Below are positions 37,367-50,028 of a stretch of DNA of 64,000 nt, in pieces; within the stretch, counting starts at the first letter, position 1, and the number at the start of each line of letters is the position of its first letter. Location of the stretch: NCBI GenBank assembly GCA_031472005.1, contig PZJY01000001.1, positions 2,418,001-2,482,000 on the forward strand, given 5' to 3'. The notes under the pieces were generated by a model, which ran no database searches, was not told the DNA's origin, and saw only the letters and a program-made list of their open reading frames with translations. Origin of the DNA: Tetracladium setigerum. Taxonomy: Eukaryota > Ascomycota > Leotiomycetes > Helotiales. Position numbers and translations under genes: made by a program.

Positions 37367-39879
37367 GTGAGGGGAGAGCGTACTTGGTGATGGAGTTGTT
37401 TGGGTGGTTTGGCGTTCTGTATTTCACGAGACAACATGAAAACTATTGAAAAGACTTGATCATAGTATCCCTGGCTGGCACACATGCTTATTTCGCGGCA
37501 ATCTATGACTTGTGACGAAACATTCTGCTGCGATACTCTCCAGATAACTCTTCTCCTGGTTGGGCATCAAGGCGGCCCCCAAAATGTCAATATTGATTTT
37601 TCTATCCGAGGCATCGACAACCCCTTCAGACGCGCTCATTTATGCAATACGCAATGCTTTGTAAAGCGCTCATCTATACAAAACGCCCTCTTTGTCTTCA
37701 GGAATCGCCCTGCCATTACGCGAACAATTTCTGGGCTGCATTTCGATGGCACCATTATGATTTCGAAGCTGCGTCCATCGTTCGTGGGGTGCAGTAGTAA
37801 GTATCCCTGGTTTGCAGTGTATCCAGGCTCAAAATGTTGAGACAACGCCCGACGGAGGAGAGGTCGCTGAACGGGGTGCATGGAAAGTATGTGATGCCTG
37901 CTGCTATTGTCGGTATTTCGTTCTTACCATGTCCTTGCCACTGGCCGAGTATAGTATTGTCGAGAGTTGATCTCACATTGATCGAGACCAGCTTCCTTCA
38001 CACAACCATTGTGAGATTATTGGGTTCTTTCGGGCACCCAAATAATGCTTGGTTCTATTCCGTTATTCTCGAGTCTGGAGAAGGCGAGAGTAAGTTCCGG
38101 TTGTTGATCTTCTCTTGAAAGAGAAGGGCGCAGGCAAATACTGCGGGAGAGAGTAAGGTAGTGAGGTGAAGGTGTGCTTTTGTTTATGTTATCGGGAAGC
38201 CTCTGCCAATGTGCGAGTTTATGAATAAGATGAGACAAAATAATAATTAGGAGGATATCCGGGTTTGAAGTAGAAAATGCATTACTGGAACATACTTCTA
38301 TTGGTAACCTTACATACTTTATTATTGGCAGTTTTCCTGGGAATAGATTTTTATGTTTTTCGCATGGATGGATGGATGGATCTGGGGAGGGTCATCTGAT
38401 TGCTACAGCAGTCAGAGCCAGTAGCGACCTAAATACCTACAGTAACACAGCGACATTACCTGCCTCCCTACCTTATTATTCTTGGGCGACGTCACGGTTG
38501 CGCGATAATACGAGAATTTTACAGTCCTTCTTCCTCGCTTCCACGTAAATAACGACCACGACCAACCAACCTCGTAGTCAGAATAACTTTGAACTTCCAC
38601 AGACTATTTCGTGTCTCCAGCGGGCATCAACGCATGCCACGATCGGCGGGGGGAGGCGATCGAGTCGTAACGCTGGGAATGAACTCGGCAAAGGGCCCAA
38701 TACACTGCAATGGCATGAAATGATGGATGGTTGGAAGTCCCTCGCTCCTCGCTCAAGGTAATGAACCATCGTTATTGCATTTCCCTGGATCCTCCCTCTC
38801 GAGTCTCCACCCCGACGACGACGACTCCACCACCACCACACAATTCGACATCAAACTACTCGCCAAAAGCCCCCATTTTAACACCATCTCCATAATGCGA
38901 GATGCACGCAACAAATCATCGCCGGGTCTCCCTTGACTCCGGGACCTGCGCATGTGGTGCAGGTCACCTGGATCCTCTGCCAGATAAAGAGGTTGTGTCA
39001 AATGCCAAACAAACACCCTATGATACCTCCAGGAAGGTTCATGCCAGAACGCACTTGGGCCGCAACGACAGAGCCCTCTCCAGGCAGGCTCCTTGTCCAT
39101 CGTCCGCCAGCTACACAAATGAAATCATTTCATCTCCCAACGCTGCCTGACCGCTGTCTTTCATTGCATCCGGCACGCCCGCCATCTATCTCTTCACGAT
39201 GCTCACTGCTCTACTCTTCTCCCCACTACTGCTGCTGTCTTCTCGACACCACCCATCTCCAGTATCTACATTCTACACATACCGCCCCTACCCCCGGAGA
39301 AGTGCGCATTCTGCTCTGAAAGAGTCAAGATCTTCACTCATCGTCAACATCGCGTAACGTGTCAGACCAGGACCAGCAGTTCGCCCGTACTGTAGAGTCT
39401 CCGGTTTTCTTGAATGCTCATAGCCGCAGCCTCAAGAGGAAAGAGTTCAGGCATTCCCCCTGCCTGGATCGCGCTATCTTGCTTGCCAGACTTGCATCTA
39501 TCCACCGAGTAGCTCGTGGGTTTGAACAACTCAACGGCCACAACAAGATCTGTCCTTGATAAACTCAAAGGGCCATATATATATCGGTCGATATCTCGTC
39601 TCCGAGGCGAGAAATTAACATTGTTCTATAGAACAAAGCCGCAAGGTGTGGTCCGTCGGTCGACTCCATTCTCATCACACCGCTTGTATCATCGTCAATT
39701 ACTCTTCACACATCCTTGTGAACGAAGCATCCAGAAGCCCAGGAATTTAGGAAGCCCGCTAGGATACCCCATCAACCAGGTCCCAGAGGAGAATACCCTT
39801 GGCTTTTTTTCTTTGTACATTTGTACACCTCTTTCTCTCATTGTTCTTCTTCCAACTGCGAGTTTGTGCTTTGGAAATA
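37367..39879. other. Intergenic region downstream of URB2 and leader of the 350-aa protein gene
   Basis: 2.5 kb with no recognised gene. A GGAT repeat (ATGGATGGATGGATGG) is at about 38365-38383. Frames around 37636-38118 on both strands show no family signature. CT-rich DNA from about 39180 to 39880 looks like a promoter/leader. Confidence 0.4.
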
Positions 39880-41043
39880 ATGACTTCAAGAAGAAGCATG
39901 CAAGTTCAGCCAGATTATGGATATGCGCGTGGGGTCCCCAATGGACTCGTCGACAGTCCCAGGAGGTGAGGATTGCCATTTCAACCCGGATATTGTGCGG
40001 AAAGCTAACGTCAAAAGCTCTATGTTCCAAGAAGGCACTCGTCCATCGTATGACAAAAGCCCTTTCTACCCCACAACCACTAGGTAAGAATCTATTCAAC
40101 GCCCCGGAGACGAACACGAAAGGCCAAAAGTTGACATCCGAAGCTCACCCTCCTACCATTCCGGCGTAACATCCACCAGTTTCACTTCCATTCCGGTAAC
40201 CTCATCCCCGGGAATATTATACGTTCAGATTCGATGTATTCCAACGGATATAATATCGGACCTTCTTCAGCCATTTACGGATCTGCTGGTCCAAATTATA
40301 GCCATAATGGCATCTCAAGTTGGGATTCACAAGGCAGGATCTCACCCGAGAGTTATTTGGATGATTTTGTCGCATCCCCAAGTTCAGCAGACTATGCCTT
40401 CGAGTCCTCGGGCAAGTCCTCTGGTAAAGGGCGCGGAGATGGGAAGAGCCATTCCCAGCAACGACGACCATCTAATCGAGACGAATTCGACGGTCCCCAC
40501 CAATTCCTGCAACGTCCCACGCCGGAGTACATAGCCCAGCAAGAACGAGATTTGCCACATCTGCCTACAAATTTGGTTGTTCATGAGCAGGACAGTATCC
40601 TCACTCGCGTCAACGACAGGCTGTCTCAATGTGCGTTTGATTTTGTGGCCAAGTATCAATTTCCCATTCCATTGTCCAATGGAGAGATGAGGCCCGTGGA
40701 ACGGCCACAAGATAGAGAGTGGACTGAATGGGTGTATCTTCTCAAGCGATTGGCTACCAAGAGGCGCATTCCAGCGCGGGTATTGTATCAAGGCCAGATC
40801 AAGCAATTCATTACCATTTTGGAGAACTCTTTGGAAATGCGACATGCTGCCAAGCATCAATCTCGACCTCTGAAGGACGACAGAAACATCCTCCAACTCA
40901 TCTCCGCTGGTATACAGGTGGCAAAGCTACTGCGGGATGCTGACGCCATGTCCTACATGGATCAACTTTATTACTCAACCGAGAAACTTATCCAGCAAAG
41001 GATTGAGAAACAAGGTCCAAAGTTTGGATACATGACTGTTTAG
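39880..41043 (+). CDS. Conserved-looking fungal protein of unknown function
   Basis: Not recognised. Exons 39880-39965, 40018-40083 and 40144-41043; start MTSRRSMQVQPDYGYARGVP. One frame break at CCCC 40206-40209: adding one C joins SIPVTSSPG to NIIRSDSMYSNGYNIG, and then the total closes at 350 aa with all intron phases right. The N-terminal 170 residues are serine/tyrosine/glycine-rich and probably disordered. The C-terminal half is ordered and helical: LVVHEQDSILTRVNDRLSQC, then AKYQFPIPL, REWTEWVYLLKRLATKRRIP and a run ending AMSYMDQLYYSTEKLIQQ. Without the added base an annotation pipeline would start it at 40234 and lose about 80 residues. No catalytic motif was seen. Confidence 0.75.
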
Positions 41044-42002
41044 TCTGCTGTTTCACGCATTATACCACTGCTGTGGAGTGGAGCGCTTGCTCGTGTTTAG
41101 CTTGGAGTTTGGGGCTGGCGTATCGGTTGTTGACAATATCTTGAAACGACTTTTGGATTGGGCAATCGCAACGGCTTGGCTCTCATATTATACAGAGTAT
41201 GCAAATTGCCTCACATCTCACTTCAAGCAATAGAAGCACATGAAGCTAACATCAGACAGTCAACATTTTCTTCTTTCGGCCAACCATACCATCTCGCTCG
41301 AGCTACCTGTAACTGTCTCTCGACCATGAATGATTCATGCACACTTGTATACTTATGGGAGGACAGATTCTCTTGATTTTTTGACGCCGACACGAAACTT
41401 ATGAGATAGCTCAATCTTAATCATGAAGAAACATTTTTAAACCATTACTTGTGCTTGACCTCAATGTATGTGTAAATGTGATTCGACCGCTTTTTTCCCT
41501 CGGCATGGCGTTGTTTCCTTTTCTTAAGGAACGGTAACTCCTCCCGCCTCCCCCTGCCGCAAAAAGTTGGGAACGCCCAAAATAATTCCAGTCAAAAAGG
41601 CATCGGAATCAAAAATATAGCAAATTGGACTCATCAAAGTATTTACTGGAACCAGAGAAGCTGCGTGTGACCTTCGAAGGCGTCATGTGTCTTTTGCCAA
41701 GCGTCTCTTGCATATGCCAGTGTACTCGGTAACCGCATTTGATACCGTGGGTTGATGCTATTCTTACCGTACCCTAGGCAAGCAGGTTAGCAAGGCTTAA
41801 ATGCCTCGTAGTAGTCTTGGATGATATTGTATAACTTCTCTATTGATCTTGGAAACATCCTTCAAAACGTGTGCTCTACTCTCTTGTACTTCCTGGATCA
41901 AACTCCAAAAGGAAGCCAGGCACCAGGTTTCGACCTCCTCACAGAATCAACCTTTGGGTGCTGCGGACCTTCTGCAAAGTTGATCCATACAAATCAAACA
42001 AC
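41044..42002. other. Intergenic region upstream of the Zn-cluster regulator
   Basis: Contains the promoter of the downstream regulator. No recognisable gene or repeat; a CCTCCCGCCTCCCCCTGCCGC pyrimidine-rich patch, shortened here to its core CCTCCCGCC, lies near 41540. Confidence 0.4.
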
Positions 42003-44376
42003 ATGGATTTATTTCCCATGTTAGATCTACCTCTATCAAAGAAAGAGCAAACTCTAGATTTCCTGGAAGAAGACATCACATATCTCCTCTCGCTTCAACC
42101 CAACAATAGCTTCGACTTGGGGTCACCTCTCAACGATAGCGGCAGCATCGGCAGCAACGCTGATCTAGGATATGTGAATGTTCCCACGCCATTTGGGAGT
42201 ATAGCGAGCACAGTTGAATCTTTTGCAGATTTTGTGATGATGGATGAGAATGATAGCAATGGTGGTGGTGGCTTGACGATCCCTAATTTGGAACAGGGTG
42301 GCGGCAGTTCATGGGGATGTGGGGATGGATTTGGTATTGATCCGGCTGTTTTGGAAGTAGATGGGGGAGGAGTGTTTGATTATGATTTTGATTTCGATAT
42401 TGAGATGAATCCTTTGGGCATTGGTTAGTGATTTTCACTCCGCTGTAAGCTGGTCGGTCTCTTCAGCTAATATTAATGTGCCCGGGTCAAGAACCACAAG
42501 CAATTTCCATGACGAGCACAAGCGTGAATAGTCAAGCAAGCTCTGTCGTGAGCTCTTCGTGTAACTTGCAGCAGCTCGGTCAATTCTCAACAATTCTAAG
42601 AGAAAATCCGTGGACTCTAACGGGATATATACCCGAGGAAACGAGCACCTCGGAATTTCTATCTTTTGCTCCATCTCCAGAGCCTGACCATAACTTCAAC
42701 ACTAGCAACTCCCCAGCTCAATTACTCACCTATCCGTCTCACGGTACCAAACCAAAGAAAGGGTCGATCAAGACGCCGCCAGAAAATAAATGGATTTTTG
42801 TAACCGAAGGTCCAGAAAATAACGACTCACCAACTCAACGTCACGGAATCCGACGCGGTCAACTTCCCCCCAAAGCACGCAGGAAAGCTCGTCGCATCAG
42901 AGAGATAGGTGCGTGCTGGAAATGCTGGGTGCAGAAGGTACCGTGTTCGGAGGGTGCACCGTGTGAGACTTGCACGAAGCATTTTTCGGTGCTGGCGCCA
43001 CAGATGTGTAATAGAACGAGGCTGCATGAGTATGTGCCAGTGTTCTTTCCAGGTATGTACCTTTCTTCTTGTCGGCGGATTGAGTGTAGTGTGTTGAGGT
43101 AGTGCTGACAGGCGGGGAAGAATATCTTCATAGTCATTTTGACAAGAGGAAAATTGAGGATCTGGTGACTGCCAATTCAAACGGATTCACAACAACAGCA
43201 ATCAATATCGCTGTTTCGACAGGGGCAGTTTTCGAACCCTTGGTGATTCAGACTCATCTCTTTGGACCAAAAACCTGGGAATTGATAGGCCATTACCACG
43301 TCGTTTCAAGGGAGGGAGACGTTGCTCAACTTGTGGAAAGGTACAGCGCACCTGTGGGAGTCGTGAGCCTTTTGGGTTTGGAATTGAAAACGCAATGCAA
43401 GAAGCACATTGAAGAAATGATTTCGAATCCAGAATATGCAGGTCAGGTTACTGCCGGGCACAAGACGGTTATTCCAGTACAAATACTGGAAATTGCCAGG
43501 AATTACGATAGAGCGACGAGAGAAGTAATAGGGCCCCTCTTCCTGGCTTCATTGATTAACGTATTGGACAGGTTTCCCTGGTTCACGAAGCACTGATGCT
43601 TCATGGGATCCATCACTTCATGGGCTCAATGCTCACTCTCACCGAAGAATCCAAATCCGAGGTCTATCAAAATGTCGAACAAATTGGAGCCCCTCCAGGA
43701 GAATACCTCACGTCACGCCTACTCAACCGTCAGATCAAATATGTCATGCATATTCTGCACCGCGAAATATATCAAAATGTGCTTGAAGGGCTCGAGAAAT
43801 CTTTGAAGTCCAGCTCCAAAAAAGACTCCTGGGGCACCTCATTCTGCACGCTACTTCTGCTCTGCCTTTGCATTGAAGAGTTGCAGACTGCTGCAGACAC
43901 GTTTGTGATGGGCGACATGCGGAGAGACGGTGCGTTCTCGGTTCACACTCGTAGTGAGAGTTCCGAAGCTTGTACAGCCCTCGAGGAATATCCCTTCCAA
44001 CAGTGTACCCGGCTGTTCCATGATGTGTATAGGTCTCGTCGAGAGGTAAAGGTAGGAGGAGGTTTGAGGGATGGTCTTAATCCGTTTCGAGATCTGGCCA
44101 GCCGTAACAAGAGGATAGATTTGGAGGAATCAACAGATACGATGGTCAAAGAGGTGTATGAATTAATCTGCAATTCTCGTAAGCAATGTAAGGGTCAAAT
44201 GAGCGGGCAAATGCTGATGTGTAGGTACAGATGAGGAGATTCTTGAGCTTGCCACGAGGCCGTCCATGGTTGACGATCGACCTGAGCTCGATTTAAGTGC
44301 AATAAAGATGCACAACATGGGGAGAGTTGCTGCAAAATTCCTGCATTCTTTCCTGGATAATCCAAACACAATTTGA
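42003..44376 (+). CDS. Zn(II)2Cys6-type fungal transcription factor
   Basis: Probable DNA-binding regulator. Exons 42003-42423, 42492-43052, 43112-44178, 44225-44376. The N-terminal 140 residues are acidic and glycine/aspartate-rich (VFDYDFDFDIEMNPLGI), like an activation domain. A basic stretch (PPKARRKARRIREIG) leads into the cysteine cluster C-WK-C-WVQKVP-C-SEGAP-C-ET-C-x11-C, i.e. C-x2-C-x6-C-x5-C-x2-C-x11-C. The last spacing is longer than the standard 6-9. The helical C-terminal part has no catalytic motif. One frame break at CCC 43576-43578: adding one C gives INVLDRFPLVHEALMLHGIH. The repaired protein is 733 aa and all phases close. Target genes cannot be told from the context. Confidence 0.82.
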
Positions 44377-46623
44377 CTCGAAGACGAGAGCGGGAGAGAC
44401 ATTTTCGTTGAAGAGTGTATTCTTGTATAATTTGCATTTTCCTGATTACCCCTGGCCGAAATCGGGCAGTCCTCTTCCTCGTTATGATATCCTTCCTGTT
44501 GCAAGCTTACTCAAGCAAAAAGATAAATGTTTGTCCTGATTAGTCCTCCTGGCGCACTATTCTGCGCCAACAGGGTGGATGGGATGGCTGTCTAGGCCGG
44601 TGTTTTGTCTTCCACGAACGATACTCCAAAAATAAACGACTCTCGAGGCCATGAAGTCGGCACAAGAGGCTTGTATAATGTGGTTCTGCTGTGTGAACAG
44701 CTTGTCGATGAAAGAAAGGGCAAGGACAAAAGAAAGAAAACTCAGGCTACCAAACTCAATCAAACAAATTCAGCAGCGTAGCGGCTGCAACCTACCATGA
44801 CATCCACGCATCTAAGAAATTTAGAGCATTGGAGGAGAAGCGGTGTGATGAGGTTTGTTTTGGTAGGGTGTTGTGTTGTGGTAGTTGAACAAGTTGGGGA
44901 GCTTCCGAAAATTTCAAAGATATGATGGATGCGCCAAGAGCACGCCAACCAAATAAAGTCTAGCACCGCGGTCGAAATCTTTGTCAGCAGAACCCTCATC
45001 TTCCGAATTTTGCGCTCGGCGATTCCTCCTTTCCTTTTCTCCTTACACTTTTGACACGACTAAAATCAACCGCTGGACATTTATCACCAACTGTCTGGTT
45101 GGTCATATTTACGTGCCTGATTGATCTTGTTCTGCGGGAACTATCGTGCGATGGCTGATTCAATGATGCCAAAGCCGTTCCTGAAAACTTTACAATTCTT
45201 GCAAGGACTGTGTACCTAGGTTGTTGGTAAGTGAGAGGTGCAAGCTTGCCTTTTAGACTTTTAGATATCTGAAGCAGAGGGGAAGGAAGATGGAACTTAA
45301 TGAGAGGCCTTGGGAATCTAGAAGAGTACTTAAGAGGAGTCCTGCATCGCAAAGTTTGCAAGATAATTTTCACATTGATTGGTCTCTGCATTTGCATCTG
45401 CATTCGATCAAGTGTGTGGGCCAGACCTGAAAGGAAATGGCAATGTCATGAACAACTTCGACAAGCAACCTACCTGCTTCTGCTGTGCCGATTTACGAGA
45501 TACGTCGAAATATCGAGAAGTCAGAATGTCCCACGGTCGAAAGGAATCTTAGCACAGAGGTGTTTCCAGCCGTCCAAAAACCAAAGAGACAACACAGTAG
45601 CAGCGGACAAACAGTCTCATGGAATAATCAAAGGTGAGCAGGTCTGGAGTATTGACTGTAGAGTACCTGTGAAAGACCTTGTTTGCTTTGTTAGTAGCAT
45701 GTTATCCCTTGTATTCGTGATAGATTCCATCTAGTGGAAGGGTTTCCTTCTTAACCTATAAACAATTACTTGTCTCTCTCGTCCAACGCCCAACTTTCAT
45801 CTACCTGCATTATCTTTCGATTCGAGGGTCGGACTTCAACATTGCCCAGGATTCCAGCAGTCTTTGGGAACTAATATTGGATTCAATTCAATGTAAGTGC
45901 TGCCACACGTGCTTGGCATGGCGATACATACTTCCCTGGGAGATAAGACAGAAAGCAGAGAAATGAGGAATAATCTCATTTGAAGAATGTCTTTTAGGTT
46001 GGCTAACTAGACAATAGTGATTTGTCGCATCGAGTAAAGGTCGGTGCACTACTAGGATGTAAGCTTTTTGGACGTTGAGAGCCAAGGAACGCCACTCCTC
46101 CCCCACAAAAGCCAAGTAGGTATAGTATATATCATGGAGAAGACAAGAGCTTGCAACCTTTATTCCCTGTGAATGTTAAAGGCGGTGCAAATTTCGAATT
46201 GCAAACATCTTAGGTAATCAAGTGTGTAGTGAAAGAATTAGACAAAGCCGTTATGAGCTTCGATGGAAGCCAATTTTGCCCAAGACTTCTGATAGAAAGC
46301 TTATGGACCAACACCACCTCCCCCCCCATGACGTACAGGCAGGTACAATAGGTATTACCTTCCGTATCTAATCAAGATGCCACACAACAACACATGTTAT
46401 TGCTGCTGTTGACGCCGCAGCCACCCACGTCGTGTTTGTGACGATCAACGGGCTGAATGTGTTTCCATTTCTCCTCGAGGGAGCGGGGTATGGTTAATTA
46501 CATTATTGTTGATAATTACATCGCCCTAGCTGTCTACAAGTTTTTCTTCTTTTATCTGAAAGATTCTCTCATTGTTCATTACCTTCAAATCGACAATACC
46601 CCAACCTAGATAAAACATTCAAA
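44377..46623. other. 2.2-kb intergenic region without a recognised gene
   Basis: Frames at 44760-45403 (minus) and 45300-45734 (plus) are short, overlap on opposite strands and show no family signature. The region probably holds the 3' UTR of the regulator and the promoter of the hydrolase. Confidence 0.4.
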
Positions 46624-48224
46624 ATGGCAATGCTAATCCCAGACTACAAATACACGGGCAAGCAAATCCCCATGGAGGAAGTCAAAGTCTTGACACTCTC
46701 CTGTGGTACTCAAGTCCCTGCCGTAGGCCCTCCCTCTCGTCGCCCTTCATCGTCCAAAGCCAAAGTATAATTATACTAATCCCAAACCCTCTACCCCAGA
46801 TACGCCTGGACACATTTAAAATTTTCACTCCTGGTCTCCTCGAGAACATCGAATCCATCCGCTCTATCCCTGCCGTCACACAAACCTATGGCACCCACGA
46901 GCGTCACAAAGTCGATATCTACCAATCTCATAAAGCCAACGGACCATTACTGGTATTTTGGTATGGAGGTGGTATGACGAGGGGAAATCGTACCATCAGT
47001 GCCGTTCCAAAGGGATTGGTTTATAATAATCTCGGCACATTCTTTGCTAGTAGGGGAATCACAACCTTGGTGCCAGATTATAGAAGGGTGAATTCAAAAC
47101 ATGGGGGAGAGGGTGCTGTGAGTCTTTCCTCTCTTTCTAGTCGGTCTTTTGCACACGAACAGTTTATACTCTTTTAAGAAAGCCTTGCTAACTCGTAGAT
47201 ATCTACAAAAAGATCTATCCATCTGGAGGAGAAGATGTTGCCCTGTTTATGAAGTGGCTGCAAACCTCTGAATTGACAAAGAATGGAGGAAGGGATGTGT
47301 ACTTTTTGGGTAACTCGGCTGGTGGCTCGCATGTTACCACATTTCTGTTCGATCCGAGTTTCTTGGAAGAGAGAAAACAATATGTTGACGGGGGTAAGGG
47401 TACTTGCAAGGTGCCAGGGAAATGGTAGCTGGTAGGGCTGGTGTTTCTTTGAAAGGTGTAGTACTGTAAGTTTATACTGTTTGTCCAAGAGATACTTTAT
47501 GAGAACAAAACTGACCGGCACCAAACAGACTAGGAGTGCCTTGCCATTACAACAACGTTGCAAAAGACAGGAAAGATAAAGAAAGAGCCTACTACGGTTC
47601 TGAAGATAAAGCCGCAGAATTATGCCCCCAAGGTCTTCTTGATGTATGTCTTCTTTTCAATTGCCTAGGTTGAACGCTGCTAACTCCTTTTAGAAATTGA
47701 CACAAACACACACCTCACTGTCCCAAGCCTTCCTTCCCAGAATTCTTGCTATCGTCGGAGAATATGACCCTCCAGACGAGATTGTTAAGCCCATGGGCGA
47801 TTTCGTCAGAAAATTCCAAGAAAAATGGAACAACGAAGGCATTGAATTCAAAGTGCTCAAGGGCCACAATCATGTTAGTCCTATCGCCGCACTAATGAGT
47901 GGTGATGAGATTGGCGAGAAATGGGGAGAGGAGCTCGCGTCGTGGGTGCTAGGGAATGGAGGACCTGTTGAGGTAGACGAGTGTGCAAGAGAGATTTTGA
48001 GAGGGCCGAGGAAGAAGCATCATGATGATGTGGTTCCTTCTGTAACTAAGTCGGATGAGGTGGGTGGAGGAGAAGAGAAGCATCATGTGGGCGACGAGAA
48101 AGCTTCAGGAATTGATTTGAATAGAGAGGATGGTGGAAAAGAAAAATTTGGGGCTGGAAAAGGTGAGAGGGAACCGAAGGAGATTGACCCAAAGGAGCAC
48201 ATCACTCCTAGGGCTGGTGCCTGA
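46624..48224 (+). CDS. Alpha/beta hydrolase (esterase-like) with variant oxyanion motif and charged tail
   Basis: Probable esterase; substrate unknown. Six exons: 46624-46722, 46800-47117, 47213-47393, 47429-47465, 47529-47643, 47694-48224; phases close to 426 aa with no frame break. Landmarks in order: LLVFWYGGGMTRGN, where the usual HGGG is YGGG; the nucleophile elbow FLGNSAGGSH; the acid in AIVGEYDPPDEI; the histidine in KGHNHVSPI. The last about 80 residues are highly charged (KKHHDDVV to ITPRAGA) and are not part of a hydrolase fold. No signal peptide is seen, so it is probably intracellular. Intron 3 (47394-47428) is only 35 nt, near the lower limit for spliceosomal introns; because it is short, that junction is the least certain. 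Confidence 0.83.
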
Positions 48225-48488
48225 TAATGCAGAAAGTGTAAGAGAGTGTATGGCTAGAAAACAATTACTGCGCTTCTTGATTTCCTTGGATAATTTACTG
48301 TCAGCGAACCATTCCAACACACAGTATTTGGAACATAGTCTTGGAGATACTTTTCTTGACGATATAACATATTTTCCTACTTCCTTCTCTTTTTTTCCAA
48401 CTCCCTTTTAATGCTTTGGCGCCAGGGTATCTATCCATTTATCCCAATGCAAAATCCCATCTCATCTATGATCAGGTACATCCCCTTC
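48225..48488. other. Convergent spacer, hydrolase / KTI12
   Basis: 264 bp between two stop codons on opposite strands; 3' UTR sequence, nothing else seen. Confidence 0.4.
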
Positions 48489-49521
48489 TCATGCAGACTC
48501 AAAAGAATCATTTAAAAACGCCACGAAACTCTCTCTAACCCTCTTCGCCGGCACAGCGTTCTGTCTGTTCAGCGTGATGAATTGCCTTCGCAACCTCTGC
48601 AATGCCGGTAATCCAACAGGATTAGCAGGCAGTTCTACCACTAACGCCTCCCCTTCACCCACCGCTACCTCTCCACCCCTTCTCCAGGATGATCTTTCGA
48701 CCACTGAAGTATCTGGTTCAAAATCCCCTGAGTACTCTTATCCAATTCGTACAAGAAATCTTCTCCCCTTGTTTCCCTCAGAACAGTTGCAGTATTCGGA
48801 CGAACTGTCTTCACCCCACCTTCTTCCGACCCGATAAGTGCATTCCATATCTCTGCGCAAGGTGGACTCTCATCATCCCAAACGACCGTGAAGAGCGGAC
48901 TATCCCATCGCGCCATCGCATTTGGTTCTTCATACCTATATACGAGATTCTCCCAGCAGTCCTGTAAATATGGCAATCCCTCTTCCCTCTTCACGCTCCC
49001 CTCCCCTCCGAGATCCTTCACATCTCCTTCCCCATTCGCGGTGGACGATAGGCGCAACTCATTTATCTCCTTCGCTTTCTCGACCTTGATACCAACATGA
49101 ACCACACAACTCGGCGTCCCTAAAGCTTTCGCCTCACAAAAAAGCTGATACCTCCATCCCTTTATATAGTTCGCGCCATCGAGAATCACAATATCTTTGT
49201 CACTCAACACCCTCTTGACGGCAGCGTAGATGGTAGCCCGCGCATCTTTCTCAGAGGAGTTATTGGAGCGCTCGTTGATGCTCTTGTCGTCTAAATTGTA
49301 GACAGAGCGCGGGATGGAGAGCGTGTGGTCGGATATGAGGTGAACTCGGAGGAGGTTGGTGGTGGGGTTGGAGGATGAAGCGATGCGGGTCAGAAAATAG
49401 GATTTCAGTTGTTGCGCCCGATGGGACTTCCCCGAGGTGGGGTATCCGGTGATTATTATTAGCTGAGAATGAGGTTAGTCCCAAGGCGGTGCTAGTGGAG
49501 AGGGTGTGAACATACTGGCAT
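48489..49521 (-). CDS. KTI12: Elongator-associated P-loop protein KTI12
   Basis: ATPase-like tRNA-binding partner of the Elongator complex, which modifies wobble uridines. Exon 1 is just ATGCCA (49516-49521), followed by a GTATGT intron (49463-49515); exon 2 runs 48489-49462. Walker A is GYPTSGKS right after the start (MPLIIITGYPTSGKS). Further landmarks: LLRVHLISDH, the DGANYIKGWRYQLFCEAK segment typical of Kti12/PSTK, PFL-type RYEEPNAMARWDSPLF, and the C-terminal LPALQRLRRQFITLNRQN. One frame break at plus-strand CCCC 48676-48679 (GGGG in sense): adding one base reads KDHPGEGGGEVAVGEGEALV and gives 326 aa, a normal length. The very short first exon would be missed by simple ORF calling. Confidence 0.96.
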
Positions 49522-50028
49522 GTTTCGTTGATTGAGGGAAAGGTTGGAGGAATCGACCGCCAAGAATATATAATTTCGACAATTCGTAGGTCATGTGATA
49601 TTTTTGCTCGTCGAAGTTTTTATTTTAGGCTTTAGGTTTGCGTATGCTCATAGAGAACATATACGTCTATAATGGTTCAATAATCAAATGGCCATGAAGT
49701 TTGGTGAGCACTTAGGGGAAATGTGGCAGCCAGTAGGTAGGAAGGGAGGTGCACTTGAACATAAATCAGCAACAAGATATCACCAAAGTTCGACACACAT
49801 TCGATTAGTTCTCACTTAGGTCCCAAACTTTGAAATCCATGGCCATGTTTAATCTCATGAAGGATTATTAGCTACCTATGATGCTTAATAGGTTGCTGAA
49901 ATGTTACAGTACAATTCTACAGGTATGAGAATGCAAATTTGCCATCTGCTCTAACGCCAGATCGACCAGCCCAGGCCAATGTACCCCAATGACCCCGATG
50001 AAACGCCATGCTTAATGCTCAAATATTC
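49522..50028. promoter_or_regulatory. Intergenic region upstream of KTI12
   Basis: 507 bp between the 3' end of the E2 gene and the KTI12 start, both on the minus strand; should carry the KTI12 promoter. No distinctive motif. Confidence 0.4.

Noticed and set aside
39516..40169. 217-residue frame upstream of the 350-aa protein
   Set aside because: Overlaps the first two exons of the real gene in another frame and shows no signature.
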